Numbered from the stretch's first letter, positions 1 to 9,580 are shown. The stretch is DNA of 43,058 nucleotides from BQJD01 sp965652415 (GCA_965652415.1 CBFGVH010000012.1:1-43058), one strand, 5' to 3'. Made by a program: numbers and translations. Notes: generated by a model from the sequence alone, not told the origin.

Positions 1-94
1 ACCGAGGCTGATCGGTTCGCCCCCGATACGAGGCGGATGCGTGGTCGGCGCGGAATCGGCCTCGGTCAGGGGAACGTGGACACGCCAGCCTGCA

Positions 95-646
95 TCAGCG
101 GGGGAACTCGTACTTGACACCGAAGGAAATGATATCGATGGTCACATCGTCGATATCGGTATCGAGCTTCGAGTACTCGCCGAACAGGTTCCAGTCGCCG
201 AAATCGTACTCCACGCCGAGCCCCCCGTAGGGTTCGGTGTTCGACCGACTAAACCCCGTCAAACTGGTGTCGGTGTCCACGGCGAATACGCCGAGCTTGC
301 CGTAGATATCCCAGTTCTGCGTCAATTCATGGTTCAGCACTCCTACGAGGTAGTAGCCTTCCACGTCGAGCGAGAGGTCGGCACCGCGGCTGCCGCCGCG
401 CGCTCGGTAGTCACCGAGGTCCATGTATCCCCCCTCAAGCCCGAACCGGCCGTCGAACAGGTAACCGAACTTCACTCCCAGCGCGTTGTCGCTGTCGCGA
501 AAGCGCACATCACGAACGTCGGCTTCATTCAGACTGAGCCGACTGACGGAGATTCCGGCGTAGGGTCCGCTATCGTCGTCGGCATGGGTGACCGTGGCGA
601 CAGCGACGGCGGCAAGCGAGGCGGCGACAAGTGCAAGTCGTTTCAT
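95..646 (-). CDS. Outer-membrane beta-barrel protein (OmpA-like porin fold)
   Basis: A 183-residue protein predicted to be exported and to fold as a small beta-barrel in the outer membrane. Residues 1-22 form a classical signal peptide (MKRLALV start, hydrophobic core, THA before the acidic mature start DDDSGPYAG). The rest consists of alternating polar/aromatic strands (for example GVKFGYLFDGRFGLEGGYMDL, seen as short repeats of G-x-aromatic), and the last strand ends in a near-terminal aromatic (KYEFPR), as outer-membrane barrels often do. I chose the ATG at 646 over an upstream extension because the signal peptide begins exactly there and CAGGAG lies just upstream. It stands alone, and nothing else is supported in the 94 bases beyond its stop. 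The fold is clear; a specific function is not. Confidence 0.82.
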   Translation of the reverse strand: MKRLALVAASLAAVAVATVTHADDDSGPYAGISVSRLSLNEADVRDVRFRDSDNALGVKFGYLFDGRFGLEGGYMDLGDYRARGGSRGADLSLDVEGYYLVGVLNHELTQNWDIYGKLGVFAVDTDTSLTGFSRSNTEPYGGLGVEYDFGDWNLFGEYSKLDTDIDDVTIDIISFGVKYEFPR

Positions 647-912
647 GGTTTTTTCGGCTCCTGGCAATCGGGTTCTCGGTACGTCCGTCGAAATGACATT
701 CGGCATCCCTGCGCGAATGCCGATGCGCATTTTCTTGCGGTGCGTAGCAGGCCGGTTCAAGAGCCGGCGCGCCATAAAGGCCCGATGCGGAGTTACGGTA
801 CGGCAATACAGCGTCGTGTTTGCGGCCGATCGCCCGCTGATTTCGTTCGTCGTTGCCTATTGCTCTTGTGCGATTCGTATTTTCTGCCGATTAATCTACC
901 CCCAGGGCACCG

Positions 913-921
913 TGCTAAGAT
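913..921 (+). promoter_or_regulatory. Extended -10 promoter candidate for the 971-1453 gene
   Basis: TGCTAAGAT is a TG-n extended -10 element. No good -35 is visible 17 bases upstream. A start site near 928 would leave a 43-base leader before the ATG at 971. The rest of 647-970 shows no gene I can support. Confidence 0.35.
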
Positions 922-970
922 GTTGTGCCAGGGGTACGCCGAGGAGCGCGATTGTGGAGACCACCTGGGT

Positions 971-1453
971 ATGCGTCATGAAACTGTTCCGGGCTACCGG
1001 TACGGACTGAACCGTTTTGTACCCGCGGCCTTTACCGGGGACGTCCTGCTGATCCCGAGCCGGGAGCGGGAGGGCAAGTTCGAGATCGTCGAGGACGGCA
1101 AGCGGTTCGTTTCGCCCGCCATCCTGGACACGCCGCCGATGGCGAAGCTCGTCGAGGCGCCGCGCGGACTGCCGTGGCATGCGCCGACCGTCGTGTTCGA
1201 GCCGGAGTACCCCGATTCCGAGTCGCGACGCGAATCGAAGCCGTTTGCGGCGTCGGACTACCGATACATCCAGCAGGCGGCACGACGGCGCACAGTGCTG
1301 CCGGTCCTCGACTACGAGTCGGGCTGGATATACAACCTTGCCAATATCCTGCGCGCCATCGACCTGCTCGATTACAGCCGAATCCTCGCCGTGGCCGCCC
1401 AGCGCAGCGTGCTCAAGCGCCGCGAGGAACCACGCGAGAGCCTTCGCGCCTGA
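971..1453 (+). CDS. Unrecognised 160-residue protein
   Basis: I do not recognise this protein. It reads as a soluble protein of mixed composition with no signal peptide and no membrane segment. Visible features are a conserved-looking core (GDVLLIPSR, FEIVEDGKRFVSP), a short proline-rich stretch near residues 50-70, and a helical C-terminus rich in Leu and Arg. It is taken as real because codon choice is strongly GC-ending in this frame, while the overlapping frames on both strands give Arg/Ala-rich low-complexity products. An in-frame ATG at 920 overlaps a probable -10 element, so 971 is preferred. It is convergent with the SGNH-like gene downstream. Confidence 0.55.
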   Translation: MRHETVPGYRYGLNRFVPAAFTGDVLLIPSREREGKFEIVEDGKRFVSPAILDTPPMAKLVEAPRGLPWHAPTVVFEPEYPDSESRRESKPFAASDYRYIQQAARRRTVLPVLDYESGWIYNLANILRAIDLLDYSRILAVAAQRSVLKRREEPRESLRA

Positions 1454-1474
1454 CCGGGTCCGGCAGACGTCGCC

Positions 1475-1495
1475 GCACGGCCGATCGAGCCGTGC
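1475..1495. terminator. Hairpin between convergent genes
   Basis: GCACGGC and GCCGTGC form a perfect 7-bp stem with a 7-base loop, in the 119-bp gap between two convergent stop codons. Neither strand has a T-run after it, so if it ends transcription it does so weakly or with Rho. Confidence 0.3.
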
Positions 1496-1572
1496 AGGAT
1501 GGGGGAAAAATCGCCCCGTCCAGGGCAGCCCTTGCACCGAACAATCTCTTCCCCGACGCAGCCGCAGCCTGT

Positions 1573-2892
1573 TCAAGGCAACGCGCTGAAATGCGGCCGC
1601 ATCGCCTCCACCATGGCGTCTATCACTATCTCGTAGCCTTCTGGGCCGAGGTGGCAACAAGCATCGACGTACAAGGTCTGCTCGTTGCCGGCGAACACCG
1701 AGGAGAGGTCCACGAAGTTGATGCCGTCGCGGACGAGCTCGGCCCCCTGCCGCACGAGCAACGGATAGGTACGAAGGACGCCGGGACGATAGGGATGGCC
1801 CTCGATGTAGGCCTCGCGCCGCTCCTGTTCGCTGAGCGGCTTCGACCCGGCGTGGTACTGGTTGGGTTGGAGGAAATGGAAGTACCGGATGCCGTGCGCG
1901 GCGGACACCGCGTGCATCTGCCGCGAGCTGCGCGCCCACTGCGCGGCAATATCCTCGAACATGGCGCTACCCGATCCCGCGTCGTATGGAGGTCCGGTCG
2001 CGACCAGCCCGCGCACGTGCGTGTTTGCCGCCCGGTATGATCGGGCCTGGGCCTCGTACTCCGCAATCCGCGACGCCATGCGAACATCGCGCGCCTTCCA
2101 CACCAGGTTGCGCAGCACGCTGTATCGCCATGGCGACTCGTTCAGTCGCTTCGCCCGACGAGCCCTCGTGTCCTTGGCATGCTCGATCCGGCCGTAGATG
2201 CCGAGCAGGGCGACGTTGCGGGTCACGCGTACCCGGTTGTGCCACACGCGCGGAAAGAACGGGTGCGTGCCCGCGCTTACGTTCTCGGCCGGCGGGAGCG
2301 CCGCCTCGTTGAAACCGTCCAGGTTGATGACGAGATCGAACCCGGCTCCCAGGGACAGGAACCAGTTCAGCGCCATCAACTGCTGCGGCTGCTTGAAGCC
2401 GCCGAGCGCGATGGTATGAATCACCATGCGCTTGTCGCCAAGACCAGGCAGACTGCGCAGCGCCTCCTCAAGATAATCCTCGCTGGACACGTGCACCGTC
2501 TGGTACGCGAATGAGCCGCCGAACACCGCGACGACGAAGTCGCCCTCACTCCCGGGCGTCAACGGTGCGTCGTCGTACTGGCGCATCAGGTCGTCGCAGA
2601 AGCCGTGACCCGAACAGAGCGAATCGTGGTAATCGACGACGTAGCCCATGAAGGGGTGCAGTATCTCGACCCGCTTCCCGCTGTCGCGCCCGGCCTCGGA
2701 GCGGTCGGGAAGACGGGTTTCCTCCGCACGGGTCTCGATGATGCGGTCGCGCTCGTCCGCCAATTCGCGAAGAGACATGGGGGAACCCTCGACCACGCTC
2801 TGGATAACGAACGCTCCAACCTCGGCGAGCACGTAAAGTCCCACGAAGCCGATGGCGTAATATGACAGTTTCCTTGCCACGGTCACTGGCAT
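1573..2892 (-). CDS. Membrane-anchored SGNH-hydrolase-like protein
   Basis: A 439-residue protein with one N-terminal membrane segment (about residues 9-32) and a periplasmic SGNH/GDSL-type domain. The nucleophile block is visible as VAVFGGSFAYQ (Ser128). A block III-like DGFNE lies in the middle, and the C-terminal catalytic block is VDACCHLGPEG (Asp410, His414). The Asp-His spacing is one residue longer than in the classical DxxH motif, so catalytic competence should be checked. Relatives with this layout include polysaccharide O-acetyl-modifying enzymes and many uncharacterised proteins. No polysaccharide genes adjoin it, so a substrate cannot be assigned. The start at 2892 places the hydrophobic segment at the N-terminus, and it is divergent from the dehydrogenase at 3148. 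Confidence 0.72.
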   Translation of the reverse strand: MPVTVARKLSYYAIGFVGLYVLAEVGAFVIQSVVEGSPMSLRELADERDRIIETRAEETRLPDRSEAGRDSGKRVEILHPFMGYVVDYHDSLCSGHGFCDDLMRQYDDAPLTPGSEGDFVVAVFGGSFAYQTVHVSSEDYLEEALRSLPGLGDKRMVIHTIALGGFKQPQQLMALNWFLSLGAGFDLVINLDGFNEAALPPAENVSAGTHPFFPRVWHNRVRVTRNVALLGIYGRIEHAKDTRARRAKRLNESPWRYSVLRNLVWKARDVRMASRIAEYEAQARSYRAANTHVRGLVATGPPYDAGSGSAMFEDIAAQWARSSRQMHAVSAAHGIRYFHFLQPNQYHAGSKPLSEQERREAYIEGHPYRPGVLRTYPLLVRQGAELVRDGINFVDLSSVFAGNEQTLYVDACCHLGPEGYEIVIDAMVEAMRPHFSALP

Positions 2893-2969
2893 AACTCACC
2901 TCACCCTGCAACGACGGTACCGCGCGGGCCTCCTGCATGCGGGCCTGGACGGGCATCGACAGCCCCTGC

Positions 2970-3000
2970 AGTATAAACGTTGATGCCGTCGCCCTTCCAA
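2970..3000 (-). promoter_or_regulatory. Weak promoter candidate for the SGNH-like gene
   Basis: On the minus strand TATACT (2975-2970) is preceded by TTGGAA (3000-2995) with a 19-bp spacer. The spacer is longer than ideal, so this is only a candidate. Confidence 0.3.
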
Positions 3001-3147
3001 GAAGCGTACGACTGACGACGCCCGCGTGAAGACGGTCCCGTGACCGATTCTTGCGCGCAGCCGCTCGGCGACGGTACTCTCATTGCCCCGCCGCGACCCG
3101 AGGCCGACAGCGCGCCAGGACAACCTGAACACGAGCAAGCAGACCAT

Positions 3148-4125
3148 ATGATGACGAACGCAGGCCGGCGACTGAAGTGCGCGATCCTGGACGACTACCA
3201 AGACGTGGCGCTATCGATGGCGAACTGGGCGCCGTTGTCCGCGGAACTCGACATCGCGGTCTTTCACGAGCATTTCGCCGCCGACGACGAACTTCTCGCC
3301 GCCATCGCCGACTTTGACATCATCGTCGCAATGAGGGAGCGGACGCCATTTCCCGCCGGACTCCTGGCGCGGCTGCCAAACCTCAAGCTGCTGGTCAGTA
3401 CCGGCCGGCGCAATGCATCGATCGACCTCGCGGCGGCCGCCGACCATGGCGTGACGGTCTGCCACACCGCGTCGCTGGCACATCCCGCGGCCGAGTTGAC
3501 TTTCGGCCTGATAATGGCAGCCTGCCGCCAGATTCCACTCGAGGACCGCAACTTGCGCGAGTCCGGGCCCTGGCAGCGGACTGTCGGCATCGATCTCAAC
3601 GGCAGGACGCTCGGGATTCTCGGCCTCGGCAACCTCGGCAGTCGCGTGGCGAGGGCCGCGCAGGCATTCGACATGAAGGTGATCGCCTGGAGCCAGAATC
3701 TCACTCGCGAGACCTGCGAGACGCACGGCGCCGAACTCGTCGCGAAAGAGGCGCTGTTCAGCCGCTCGGACATCGTCACGATCCACCTGCAGCTCGGCCC
3801 TCGCACTGCCGGCCTGGTGGGCCGTCACGAAATCGGGCTCATGAAACCGACGGCCATCCTGGTCAATACGTCGCGGGGACCGATCGTCGACGAATCGGCG
3901 CTGGTGGAAGCGCTCGAGTCACGCAGGATCAGGTGCGCGGCGCTCGACGTGTTCGATCGCGAACCCCTGCCGTCGGATCACCCGTTGCGATCACTGCCGA
4001 ACACGGTACTTACGCCACACCTTGGATACGTGACCGAGGATACCTACAAGGTTTTCTTCCAGGGTGCCATCGAGTGTATTCGGGCCTGGATTGACGGCGC
4101 GCCCATACGCGTGCTGCTAACCTGA
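3148..4125 (+). CDS. D-2-hydroxyacid dehydrogenase, NAD-dependent
   Basis: A 325-residue member of the D-isomer-specific 2-hydroxyacid dehydrogenase family, which reversibly oxidises a 2-hydroxy acid to the 2-oxo acid with NAD(P). The nucleotide-binding loop GLGNLG is at 159-164. The catalytic Arg lies in NTSRG (Arg243), Glu in DVFDREP (Glu272) and the acid/base His at 291 (TPHLGY). The substrate-binding STGRRN stretch is at 84-89. Length is normal for the family. Paired ATGs at 3148/3151 are the probable start; a GTG at 3040 would add an unconserved proline-rich tail. Substrate (glycerate, phosphoglycerate or another) cannot be told, and there is no C-terminal ACT domain, which argues against a long-type SerA. 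Confidence 0.85.
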   Translation: MMTNAGRRLKCAILDDYQDVALSMANWAPLSAELDIAVFHEHFAADDELLAAIADFDIIVAMRERTPFPAGLLARLPNLKLLVSTGRRNASIDLAAAADHGVTVCHTASLAHPAAELTFGLIMAACRQIPLEDRNLRESGPWQRTVGIDLNGRTLGILGLGNLGSRVARAAQAFDMKVIAWSQNLTRETCETHGAELVAKEALFSRSDIVTIHLQLGPRTAGLVGRHEIGLMKPTAILVNTSRGPIVDESALVEALESRRIRCAALDVFDREPLPSDHPLRSLPNTVLTPHLGYVTEDTYKVFFQGAIECIRAWIDGAPIRVLLT

Positions 4126-4253
4126 CCGGGTGACGAGACACAGTTCCGTGCCCGGCGGCGCGTTGTGTGTTAAGGTGAGCGAGCCGCAGTTGGCGTGTTT
4201 CGTGCGGGCGCGGCAGCCGCAATCGAGACGTACTACATCGCTGGAGGTCGACC

Positions 4254-4541
4254 ATGAACGAACGTGAAGCGTACGAACAGAAGTTCAAGGCCAAGATCGA
4301 CGAGTGGCGTGCCGAGATCGACAAGCTGCGCGCCAAGGCGGAACAGGCAGACGCCGACGCCCGCATTGCCTACAAGAAACAGATCGACGAGCTTCGCGAA
4401 ATGCAGGACGACGCGGTAAGGCGTCTCGGCGAACTGCGTCGTGCCAGCGACGACGCCTGGCAGGACATCCGGAGCGGCATGGACAGCTCGTGGGAGTCGA
4501 TCAACGCGGCCCTGAAAAGCGCCTGGTCCAGGTTCACGTAG
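4254..4541 (+). CDS. Small coiled-coil protein
   Basis: A 95-residue, highly charged and almost wholly helical protein. Heptad-like spacing of Leu/Ile/Ala with Lys, Glu and Arg runs through residues 3-65, predicting a coiled coil; the C-terminal 30 residues (DDAWQDIRSGMDSSW) look like a shorter amphipathic helix. It resembles the sll1863-type stress-response and general coiled-coil proteins found widely in proteobacteria, whose role is unknown. A good ribosome site (CTGGAGG) lies 8 bases before the ATG. It is monocistronic and convergent with the cyclase gene. Confidence 0.75.
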   Translation: MNEREAYEQKFKAKIDEWRAEIDKLRAKAEQADADARIAYKKQIDELREMQDDAVRRLGELRRASDDAWQDIRSGMDSSWESINAALKSAWSRFT

Positions 4542-4694
4542 GTTTCGCGGCGCGCGCGAGCCGATTCACGAATTTCGTCGAACCGCGACCCCCGTTTTCC
4601 CGGGGCCGCGTAATGGTCTGCTGACCAATCCAAATGCGCGACAAGAGCATCGTGCAGGAGCGGTGGGTTCGGCCGTATCGTCGATGCCAACGCG

Positions 4695-7600
4695 TCATTG
4701 ATGCTGTCGCGGTCGTGAACCCCTCGCTCGATCGAGCACGGCGTCGATCACCTCCACCGCATCGAGAAATCCCGCGCCCCGGCCGAGATCGGCAAGTTCC
4801 CTGAGCCCGCCGGCAACTTCCGCACCCCGCTCCTTGCGCCCGAAACGGACGAGCAGGCGCGTTCGCCGGATGATGAAGTCGCTCCACGGCAGGGGCTCGT
4901 CGCGCGTGTAGGCCTCGAGCCGATCGGCACAGGACTCCATCGTTTGCCAGTCACCCTGAGCGAAGCTGGATTCCGCCGCCAGCTGGTAGAAACCGAGATG
5001 ATTGCTGGAAGTGGCGCCGGAGTCGAGCAGACTCTCGCCTTCCGACAGCGCCTGCCGCCGCCGCACGTTGTCGTCCGTTACGAGGGCGATCGCCGCAAGG
5101 ACTCGTGGCAGCACAAAACGAACGCTGTCCGCCCGCGCCATCGACTCGGCCTGGTCCAGGACGTCCATGGCGCGAGCGTGCTCGCCGAGACGGTACAGCG
5201 CCATGGCGCGGAACAGGAGGTTCTGCGGCTGGAAACGGTGTGCGCCGAGGCGCTCCGTCAATCCGACCGCGCGTTCACAATCCTCCAGGCACGCCTCGTA
5301 CTCGGCCATGTAGAAGCGACTCCACATCTGGATCACCAGGGCAAGCAGGCCCGCGCGGGGAAATCCCGACTCCGACGCGATGGCGGCCGCGTCGATGCCG
5401 TCGGCGAGGGCCTCGCGCAGTTCGAGCAGGTAGGAGCGGGAGAAGCCCACCATCGGCAGACTCGCTGCTACCGTTTCATCGAACCCGTGGCGGCGCGCGA
5501 TCTCGACGCTCTGGGCGAAGTACTGCCTGGCCGTGCGCATGCGGCCGCGAACGTAATGGGCGTCGCCGAGCCCTCCCAATGCACGTACCTCGTCGCCAAT
5601 GGATCCCGCGGCGCGGGCGAACTCGAGCGAGCGGCTGTGCTCGGCAAGGCACTCCTCGGTGCGTGCCATGGGGAAATACAGGTTGCCTCGCTGGTGACAG
5701 ATCCTCGCCAGCAGCCGATCGAGTCCGAGGCGCGAAGCGGCTTCCTCCGCCTCGGCAAGAAGCGCGAACGCCTCATCGATACGATCGACGACGCGCAGGC
5801 AGCCGGCGATGGCGACTTTCACCTCGACCACCTGGATGGCGCCGTCCCTGCCGCCGCCAGATTCCGCCAGGCACGCCAGGGCCTGCTCGAAATGACTGAT
5901 CGCCTCGCGGTATGCCGACTGCTCCATGGCCTTCGAGCCTGCCTTGAACCAGTGTTTCAGCGCCTCGCCGGCCATCGCTGCCGACTGGTAGTGCTGCGCC
6001 AGGATCTCGGGCCGGGTGTGGGCGACGTCGGGGAACTCGCTGCGCAGGACTTCCGCGATGCGCCCGTGCAGGACGATTCGCCGGCTCTTCAGCATGCTGT
6101 TGTAGGCGGCGTCGCGGACCAGGGCATGGCGGTAGACGAACCTCGCGCGCGACCCTACGCCGCGCCGGTAGACCAGGCCCGAATCGATCAGCCGCGACAG
6201 CGCGGCGCCGACCATCGCCTCTTCGTGGCCCGAGACTGCCACCAGGAGCGGAAGCGAAAACTCCCGCCCGATGGCGGCGCCGATCTGGGCCAGCAGCTTG
6301 GCGTCGTCGAGATGGTCGAGCCGCGCCATCAGAGAGTCCTGGAGAGTCTCGGGAATCGCGAGGGTGTGCAGGATGCCGGAGATACGGTATCCATGGTCTT
6401 CCTCGATCACCATGCCCGAATCGAGTATGGTCCTGGTCAACTCCTCGACGAACAGCGGCACACCGTCCGTCCTCGCCACGATTTCCTCGGTGATCTCCGG
6501 TGGCACCGGCTTGCCGCCCGCCAGGGCGGTCACCATCGTCTCGCACTGGGACCGATCCAGCCTGTTGAGCGTGACGAGCGACACGTGCGCCTCGCCCGTC
6601 CAGGGCGGCACGAACTCGGGACGAAAGGTCACCACGAGCAGCGCGCGCCAGGAACGGATCCGCTCCACCAGCATGCCGACGAGTTCAAGGGTCGTCGGAT
6701 CGGACCACTGCACGTCCTCGAACAGGACCAGCAGGGGCCTGCGACTCGCGAGCGACTCGAGGTTCCGCGCCAGCGCTTCCAGCGTTCGCTCGCGCAGTGC
6801 GTCGGCATCGAGCCCGCGCACGGTGTCGTCGACGCGGGCAGGCAGCGACATGAGAGCGGCGATCACGGCCAGATCCAGGGAAGCAGTCTCCCCGTTTCCG
6901 AGCAGCTGCGAGAGCTTCACCAACTGTTCGTCCGGAGAATCACGCTCTTCGAACGCCGCGGCGCGCTGCAGGTGCTCGATCACCGGGAAGAGCGTCGAAC
7001 TCGAGTGATACGAGGAACATTGGCAGCGCACCGCCACGTGATCCGTGCCGGCAAGATGTTCGCGCAGCATCATGGTGATCCGGGACTTGCCGATGCCTGG
7101 CTCGCCGCCCAGCAGCACGACCTGCCCGCGGCCGGCCGCCGCCTTGTGCCAGCATTGTGCAACCAGCGCCGACTCGTGTTCACGGCCAACGAACGGCGTG
7201 AGGAAACGGTGGCCGGCGGCCTCGAACCGGGTCTGGCCCGTCGCGCTACCCGCGACGCGCCACGCACCGACGGGTTCGTCAAACCCCTTGACGGCCTGCG
7301 GCCCGAGATCGTCGAGGCGAAACGCGGCGCCGACGAGACGCCGCGTGCCCTCTGCGATCACGACCTCGTTCGCGCCGGCAAGCCCCTGCAGGCGCGCCGC
7401 GAGGTTCGGCGTCTCACCGACCACGTCGTGCTCTCGCGCGGCTCCTTCCCCAACAAGTTCCCCGACCACCACCTCCCCGGTGGCGATTCCGACGCGCACG
7501 GCCAGCGGAGCGGGCCCGGGCGCCGGCAACGACGGTGCTCCGGCGGCGAGTTCCAGGCCGGCGTGCACGGCGTGCAGGACATCATCTTCGTGGGCGCGTG

Positions 7601-7997
7601 GATAACCGAAGTAGGCCAGCACGCCGTCACCCATGTAGCGCGCCACGTATCCTTCGTGACGACCGATGGTGTCGGTGCAGAACTGCCGGTAGGCGCGGTT
7701 CAGCTCGCGCAGGTCTTCAGGGTCGAGAAGCCTGGCAAGGTTCGTGGAACCCACCAGGTCGCAGAATACGACGGTTAGCTGGCGCCGCTCGGTGCCGTCG
7801 ACCGACAACGGATCGATCGAGCCGGCAGCGTCTGTTGGTGGAGCGGCGTCGAGAGAGCTGCCGCAATCGACGCAGAAGCGGGCATCGTCCACGGCGGCCG
7901 CGCCGCACGCGAGGCACGTGCGCGACAACCTGTTGCCGCACCCGGCACAGAACCGGGCGCTTTGCGGATTGGAGCGGTTACAGCGGGTGCACCGCAT
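4695..7997 (-). CDS. Zinc-ribbon / class III nucleotide cyclase / AAA ATPase / TPR protein
   Basis: An 1100-residue cytoplasmic signalling protein. Residues 3-46 hold four CxxC knuckles, a double zinc ribbon. Residues 73-245 are a class III cyclase domain with metal aspartates Asp80 (VVFCDLVGST) and Asp124 (YMGDGV), plus Asp191, Asn198 and Arg202 in DVVGETPNLAAR. The position that carries the adenine-selecting Lys in many relatives is Arg120 here. An STAND/AAA-type ATPase follows, with Walker A GGEPGIGKS (297-305) and a Walker B-like LLVLFEDVQWSDP. The C-terminal 500 residues are helical repeats of TPR type. This architecture is common in soil and marine proteobacteria and actinobacteria, but ligands are mostly unknown. 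It likely makes cAMP in response to a signal sensed by the TPR/ATPase part. It stands alone. Confidence 0.88.
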   Translation of the reverse strand: MRCTRCNRSNPQSARFCAGCGNRLSRTCLACGAAAVDDARFCVDCGSSLDAAPPTDAAGSIDPLSVDGTERRQLTVVFCDLVGSTNLARLLDPEDLRELNRAYRQFCTDTIGRHEGYVARYMGDGVLAYFGYPRAHEDDVLHAVHAGLELAAGAPSLPAPGPAPLAVRVGIATGEVVVGELVGEGAAREHDVVGETPNLAARLQGLAGANEVVIAEGTRRLVGAAFRLDDLGPQAVKGFDEPVGAWRVAGSATGQTRFEAAGHRFLTPFVGREHESALVAQCWHKAAAGRGQVVLLGGEPGIGKSRITMMLREHLAGTDHVAVRCQCSSYHSSSTLFPVIEHLQRAAAFEERDSPDEQLVKLSQLLGNGETASLDLAVIAALMSLPARVDDTVRGLDADALRERTLEALARNLESLASRRPLLVLFEDVQWSDPTTLELVGMLVERIRSWRALLVVTFRPEFVPPWTGEAHVSLVTLNRLDRSQCETMVTALAGGKPVPPEITEEIVARTDGVPLFVEELTRTILDSGMVIEEDHGYRISGILHTLAIPETLQDSLMARLDHLDDAKLLAQIGAAIGREFSLPLLVAVSGHEEAMVGAALSRLIDSGLVYRRGVGSRARFVYRHALVRDAAYNSMLKSRRIVLHGRIAEVLRSEFPDVAHTRPEILAQHYQSAAMAGEALKHWFKAGSKAMEQSAYREAISHFEQALACLAESGGGRDGAIQVVEVKVAIAGCLRVVDRIDEAFALLAEAEEAASRLGLDRLLARICHQRGNLYFPMARTEECLAEHSRSLEFARAAGSIGDEVRALGGLGDAHYVRGRMRTARQYFAQSVEIARRHGFDETVAASLPMVGFSRSYLLELREALADGIDAAAIASESGFPRAGLLALVIQMWSRFYMAEYEACLEDCERAVGLTERLGAHRFQPQNLLFRAMALYRLGEHARAMDVLDQAESMARADSVRFVLPRVLAAIALVTDDNVRRRQALSEGESLLDSGATSSNHLGFYQLAAESSFAQGDWQTMESCADRLEAYTRDEPLPWSDFIIRRTRLLVRFGRKERGAEVAGGLRELADLGRGAGFLDAVEVIDAVLDRARGSRPRQHQ

Positions 7998-8169
7998 GAG
8001 TCGGTGCGACCGGAGAGGCCGCGGCAGCGGGCGTCGATGAGGCAGCCATCGCTCGATGATACCGGACCACCGGCTCGCCGCGCGACCACGGGTCGCCGCG
8101 CCTGCCGGCCGGCGGATGCACCACCGACGCGCCGCGGCTCGCCTGTTCCGGAACCTGTGATCCGCGGCT

Positions 8170-9444
8170 CTACGACCTCAGCCGCGAGATCCCGATCATC
8201 CTCAGCGCCCAGCGCTCGAAGGCCGGCTCGGAGACGCCCTTCCTGACCTTGCGCAGGAAGTACTTCTCGAAGGCGATCTTGGCGAAGTGCACCCATTTGC
8301 CCTTCTTGAACCAGGTGACGTTGCGTGGAGGGATCTGCGGGACCGCGACGAAGGCGGCGCCGGTGTCGCCGAAGTCGGCGAGACAGAACGCGTTCCACGA
8401 CGCCCGGGCGGTGGCCTCGGTTCCTTCGATCTCCGCCTTGATGTTGCGCACGATGGCGGTCACCATCGACTCGATCATGTAGCCGGTCTTGGGCGCGCCC
8501 GTCGGCACGGGCGTCGACTCGACCGGCGGAATGGCCACGCACACCCCGGCGGCGAAGATCTCGGGATACTTCGGGCTCCTCTGGTGCTGGTCGATGATGA
8601 CGAACCCGCGCGGATTGCACAGCTCCGGCACCTTCGCCACCGCGTCGACGCCCTTGAACGACGGCAGGATCATGGCATGGCGGAATGGCAACTCGTGTTG
8701 CTTCGCCACTTCGCCGGCGGCATCGATCTCGTCGACGTGCATCGTGCCGACATCGACGCGCGTGATCTTCGCATTGACCATCCACTTGATGTGCCGATTG
8801 CGGAACTCGTGTTCCAGCAGGCCCTTGGAATCGCCCACGCCGCCGAGGCCGAGGTGCCCGACGTACGGCTCGCTCGTGACGAAGGTCATGGGAATCCTGT
8901 CGCGCACCTTGTGCCTGCGCAGCGCGGTGTCGAGGATGGCGGAGTACTCGTAGGCGGGACCGAAACAGCTGGCGAACGGGGCCGCGCCGACGATCACCGG
9001 GCCGGGATCGGCGACGAGCCGGCGGAAATCGTCGTAGGACTTCTCGGCATGGTCCACCGTGCACACGGACTGCGTATGGCCGCCGTTCGGCCCCGACCCC
9101 GGCACCTCCTCGAAGGCGAGTCGGGCCCCGGTCATGATGACGAGATAGTCGTACTGCATTGCGTCGCCGCCGTCGAGCTCGATGCGCCTGGCGGCGGGAT
9201 CGATGTGCTCGACTGCCCTGGCGACGAAGTCGATACCGCGCTTGGCAAGGCACGGCCCGATCGGCACGGTGATCTTGTCGCGCGTGCGCCAGCCGACCGC
9301 GAGCCACGGATTGGACGGAACGAACTGGAAGTAATCCGTCGCGTTTACCACCGTGATGCGGTGCTTGTCGCCCAGTGCCTCGCGAAGTTCGAACGCCCCG
9401 GGAACGCCGCCGATTCCGGCGCCGACGATGATGATGTGGGCCAT
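8170..9444 (-). CDS. sqr: Sulfide:quinone oxidoreductase
   Basis: A 424-residue FAD enzyme of the membrane surface that oxidises sulfide to zero-valent sulfur and passes electrons to quinone. The N-terminal dinucleotide fold is GAGIGG (8-13). Cysteines at 128 (SVCTVD), 160 (FASCFGPAYEY) and 354 (FCLADFGDTG) lie at or within two residues of the three redox cysteines described for the Acidithiobacillus ferrooxidans enzyme, so the redox centre appears intact. A second FAD motif AAGVCVAIPPVE precedes the family block PTGAPKTGYMIESM. The C-terminus has two amphipathic helices suited to peripheral membrane attachment. No partner persulfide dioxygenase adjoins it; a rhodanese lies 25 kb away and a SoxW-like gene at the right edge. 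Confidence 0.9.
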   Translation of the reverse strand: MAHIIIVGAGIGGVPGAFELREALGDKHRITVVNATDYFQFVPSNPWLAVGWRTRDKITVPIGPCLAKRGIDFVARAVEHIDPAARRIELDGGDAMQYDYLVIMTGARLAFEEVPGSGPNGGHTQSVCTVDHAEKSYDDFRRLVADPGPVIVGAAPFASCFGPAYEYSAILDTALRRHKVRDRIPMTFVTSEPYVGHLGLGGVGDSKGLLEHEFRNRHIKWMVNAKITRVDVGTMHVDEIDAAGEVAKQHELPFRHAMILPSFKGVDAVAKVPELCNPRGFVIIDQHQRSPKYPEIFAAGVCVAIPPVESTPVPTGAPKTGYMIESMVTAIVRNIKAEIEGTEATARASWNAFCLADFGDTGAAFVAVPQIPPRNVTWFKKGKWVHFAKIAFEKYFLRKVRKGVSEPAFERWALRMIGISRLRS

Positions 9445-9580
9445 GATGCGAATCCGGGTGATGAATTGGCAAACAATCTTCTCACCGCGGGTGCCGGCGT
9501 TACTTGATCGGCGTCATGTTCCGCACCACCGGCCGCGCGGACGATGAATTACGACCTTAAGCGGTTGTAATGCTCATCAC

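Noticed and set aside
4584..4610. Imperfect GC-rich hairpin with TTTT loop between convergent genes as a terminator
   Set aside because: Arms contain mismatches and no T-run follows on either strand.
4944..7778. Very long open frame (944 codons) antisense to the cyclase gene
   Set aside because: Gln/Arg/Gly-rich with no recognisable domain; it arises because the GC-rich opposite frame lacks stops. The sense frame has clear motifs.
7775..9472. Long minus frame overlapping the sqr gene
   Set aside because: Arg/Gly/Ala-rich shadow in another reading frame of the same strand; the sqr frame carries redox cysteines and FAD motifs.
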